Below, one piece after another: positions 62,918 through 64,000 of a DNA stretch of 64,000 nt (position 1 is its first letter; each line of letters opens with the position of its first letter). Where the stretch lies: the NCBI GenBank assembly GCA_037576195.1, contig CM075103.1, forward strand, positions 8,990,001 through 9,054,000, written 5' to 3'. Position numbers and translations under genes: made by a program. The notes beneath the pieces were generated by a model. That model made no database searches. It saw nothing but the letters and a program-made list of their open reading frames with translations, and was not told the origin of the DNA. This DNA is from Phytoseiulus persimilis (Eukaryota; Arthropoda; Arachnida; Mesostigmata; Phytoseiidae).

Positions 62918-64000
62918 ATGTTGGACGTTAACACCAAATACATGGGAGTCGCGTCCCTGCTGCGCTTCTGTATCCTCATCATGGCGTGGATCGTGGGATT
63001 CTCGTCGCGACTCTTCGCTGTCATTCGCTTCGAATCGATCATCCACGAATTCGACCCCTGGTTCAACTATCGAGCGACGCACTACATGGTCGAACACGGT
63101 TTCTACAAGTTCCTGAATTGGTTCGACGAGCGTGCGTGGTACCCCCTGGGAAGGATCGTCGGAGGCACGGTCTACCCCGGTTTGATGCTCACGTCGGGCC
63201 TGATACACTATGTCCTGTCTCTGCTGAACATCCCCATCCACATCCGTGATATTTGCGTGTTTCTGGCTCCGATCTTCAGCGGTCTCACCGCGCTGGCAAC
63301 GTACTTCCTGACCAAGGAGCTGTGGGACGAGGCCGCGGGTTTGTTTGCCGCCTGCTTCATCGCCATCGTGCCCGGATACATCTCCAGGTCGGTGGCCGGC
63401 TCCTACGATAACGAAGGCATCGCGATCTTCGCCCTGATGCTCACCTACTACCTCTGGATCAAGTCGGTGAAGAACGGAGGGATCCTGTGGGCCATGATGA
63501 CCGCCCTGTCGTACTTCTACATGGTGTCTGCGTGGGGAGGTTACGTTTTCATCATAAACTTGATTCCTCTCCATGTGTTCACCCTGCTGCTGATGAACCG
63601 CTTCTCGCAGCGGATCTACGTGGCCTACACCACATTCTTCATCATGGGCCTGTTGTTCTCCATGCAAATCCCGTTCGTCGGGTTCCAGCCGATTCGATCG
63701 TCGGAGCACATGGCGTCCATCGGGGTCTTCGGCCTCCTGAACGCTGTGGCCTTCCTGAAGTACCTGCAGGGCTACTTCAGCAACCGCGAAATGAAAGCCC
63801 TCATCATCCTGTCGATCATCGTTCTAGTCATTCTCGGAGTCGTCGGACTCGTTCTCCTCACGATGGCCGGCTACGTCGCGCCTTGGTCCGGTCGATTCTA
63901 CTCGTTGTGGGACACCGGCTACGCAAAGATCCACATTCCCATCATAGCATCGGTGTCGGAACATCAGCCGACGACCTGGTTCTCCTTTTTCTTCGATCTT
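62918..64000 (+). CDS. STT3B: Oligosaccharyltransferase catalytic subunit STT3B (5' part)
   Basis: Open for 361 codons from ATG 62918 to the window edge, with no intron. STT3B is the catalytic subunit of the ER oligosaccharyltransferase that moves the lipid-linked glycan onto Asn-X-Ser/Thr. Hallmarks: [14 protein letters not shown] (metal-binding Asp), [40 protein letters not shown] with the second acidic motif [38 protein letters not shown] and [10 protein letters not shown] of the external loop. At diagnostic places it follows STT3B, not STT3A ([40 protein letters not shown]-type loop read as [12 protein letters not shown]). The WWDYG motif lies beyond the window. An in-frame TAG 51 bases upstream supports this ATG, but a CTTCAG acceptor at 62880-62881 would allow an upstream exon; human STT3B has a longer N-terminus. 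Third positions are G/C-rich, as in the intronless MFS gene. Confidence 0.93.
   Translation, partial: MLDVNTKYMGVASLLRFCILIMAWIVGFSSRLFAVIRFESIIHEFDPWFNYRATHYMVEHGFYKFLNWFDERAWYPLGRIVGGTVYPGLMLTSGLIHYVLSLLNIPIHIRDICVFLAPIFSGLTALATYFLTKELWDEAAGLFAACFIAIVPGYISRSVAGSYDNEGIAIFALMLTYYLWIKSVKNGGILWAMMTALSYFYMVSAWGGYVFIINLIPLHVFTLLLMNRFSQRIYVAYTTFFIMGLLFSMQIPFVGFQPIRSSEHMASIGVFGLLNAVAFLKYLQGYFSNREMKALIILSIIVLVILGVVGLVLLTMAGYVAPWSGRFYSLWDTGYAKIHIPIIASVSEHQPTTWFSFFFDL

Noticed and set aside
62864-63709. 281-codon open frame on the minus strand
   Set aside because: Antisense shadow of STT3B, again rich in His, Glu, Arg and Asp.
1-64000. CRISPR arrays, operons, rRNA genes
   Set aside because: None seen; the window is eukaryotic and its repeats are transposon ends and microsatellites.

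Overview
This is a piece of an animal nuclear genome, not a bacterial one. The genes are split by short spliceosomal introns (about 70 to 1,300 bases, nearly all GT...AG with GTGAGT-like donors). The products are animal proteins: a two-domain receptor tyrosine phosphatase, an SLC18-like transporter, an acid lipase, a KDEL-tagged protein O-glucosyltransferase, the mitochondrial ABC transporter ABCB8, ATG16L1 and STT3B. Balanced base composition, compact genes and several small foldback DNA elements suggest an arthropod. A mite or other chelicerate is my best guess, but that is inference and no sequence here proves it.

Layout. 1-13.6 kb: no recognisable coding sequence. 13.7-20.0 kb (+): cytoplasmic part of a receptor-type tyrosine phosphatase, 14 exons; its ectodomain and membrane segment were not found. 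20.0-27.9 kb: no recognised gene, but three inverted-repeat elements. 27.9-29.3 kb (+): an intronless MFS transporter. 29.3-38.7 kb: accessory sequence with a decayed LINE reverse transcriptase, a 0.76-kb foldback, an inverted repeat carrying TGAGTCA palindromes, a pogo/Tigger-type MITE and a 14-bp tandem repeat. 39.4-41.9 kb (+): acid lipase. 45.0-46.0 kb (+): a truncated paralogue of ABCB8. 47.5-49.8 kb (+): POGLUT2/3. 52.1-55.4 kb (+): complete ABCB8. 55.8-59.5 kb (-): complete ATG16L1, convergent with ABCB8. 62.9 kb to the window end (+): STT3B, cut by the window edge.

The genes do not form an operon. POGLUT2/3, STT3B and possibly the lipase belong to the secretory/lysosomal system, ABCB8 is mitochondrial and ATG16L1 is autophagic. 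The two most notable things are: (1) a tandem, NBD-less ABCB8 copy whose first four exons, splice sites and targeting-peptide exon are conserved and whose frame stays open, separated from the full gene by POGLUT2/3; and (2) a receptor phosphatase in which both domains have lost catalytic residues, the first in the same two places as vertebrate IA-2 (PTPRN).

Exon coordinates were read by eye. For PTP, POGLUT, ABCB8, its truncated copy and ATG16L1 the exon lengths sum to whole codons and phases agree at every junction, which is an internal check. The seven recognised lipase exons also join in phase, but its 5' end is unresolved.
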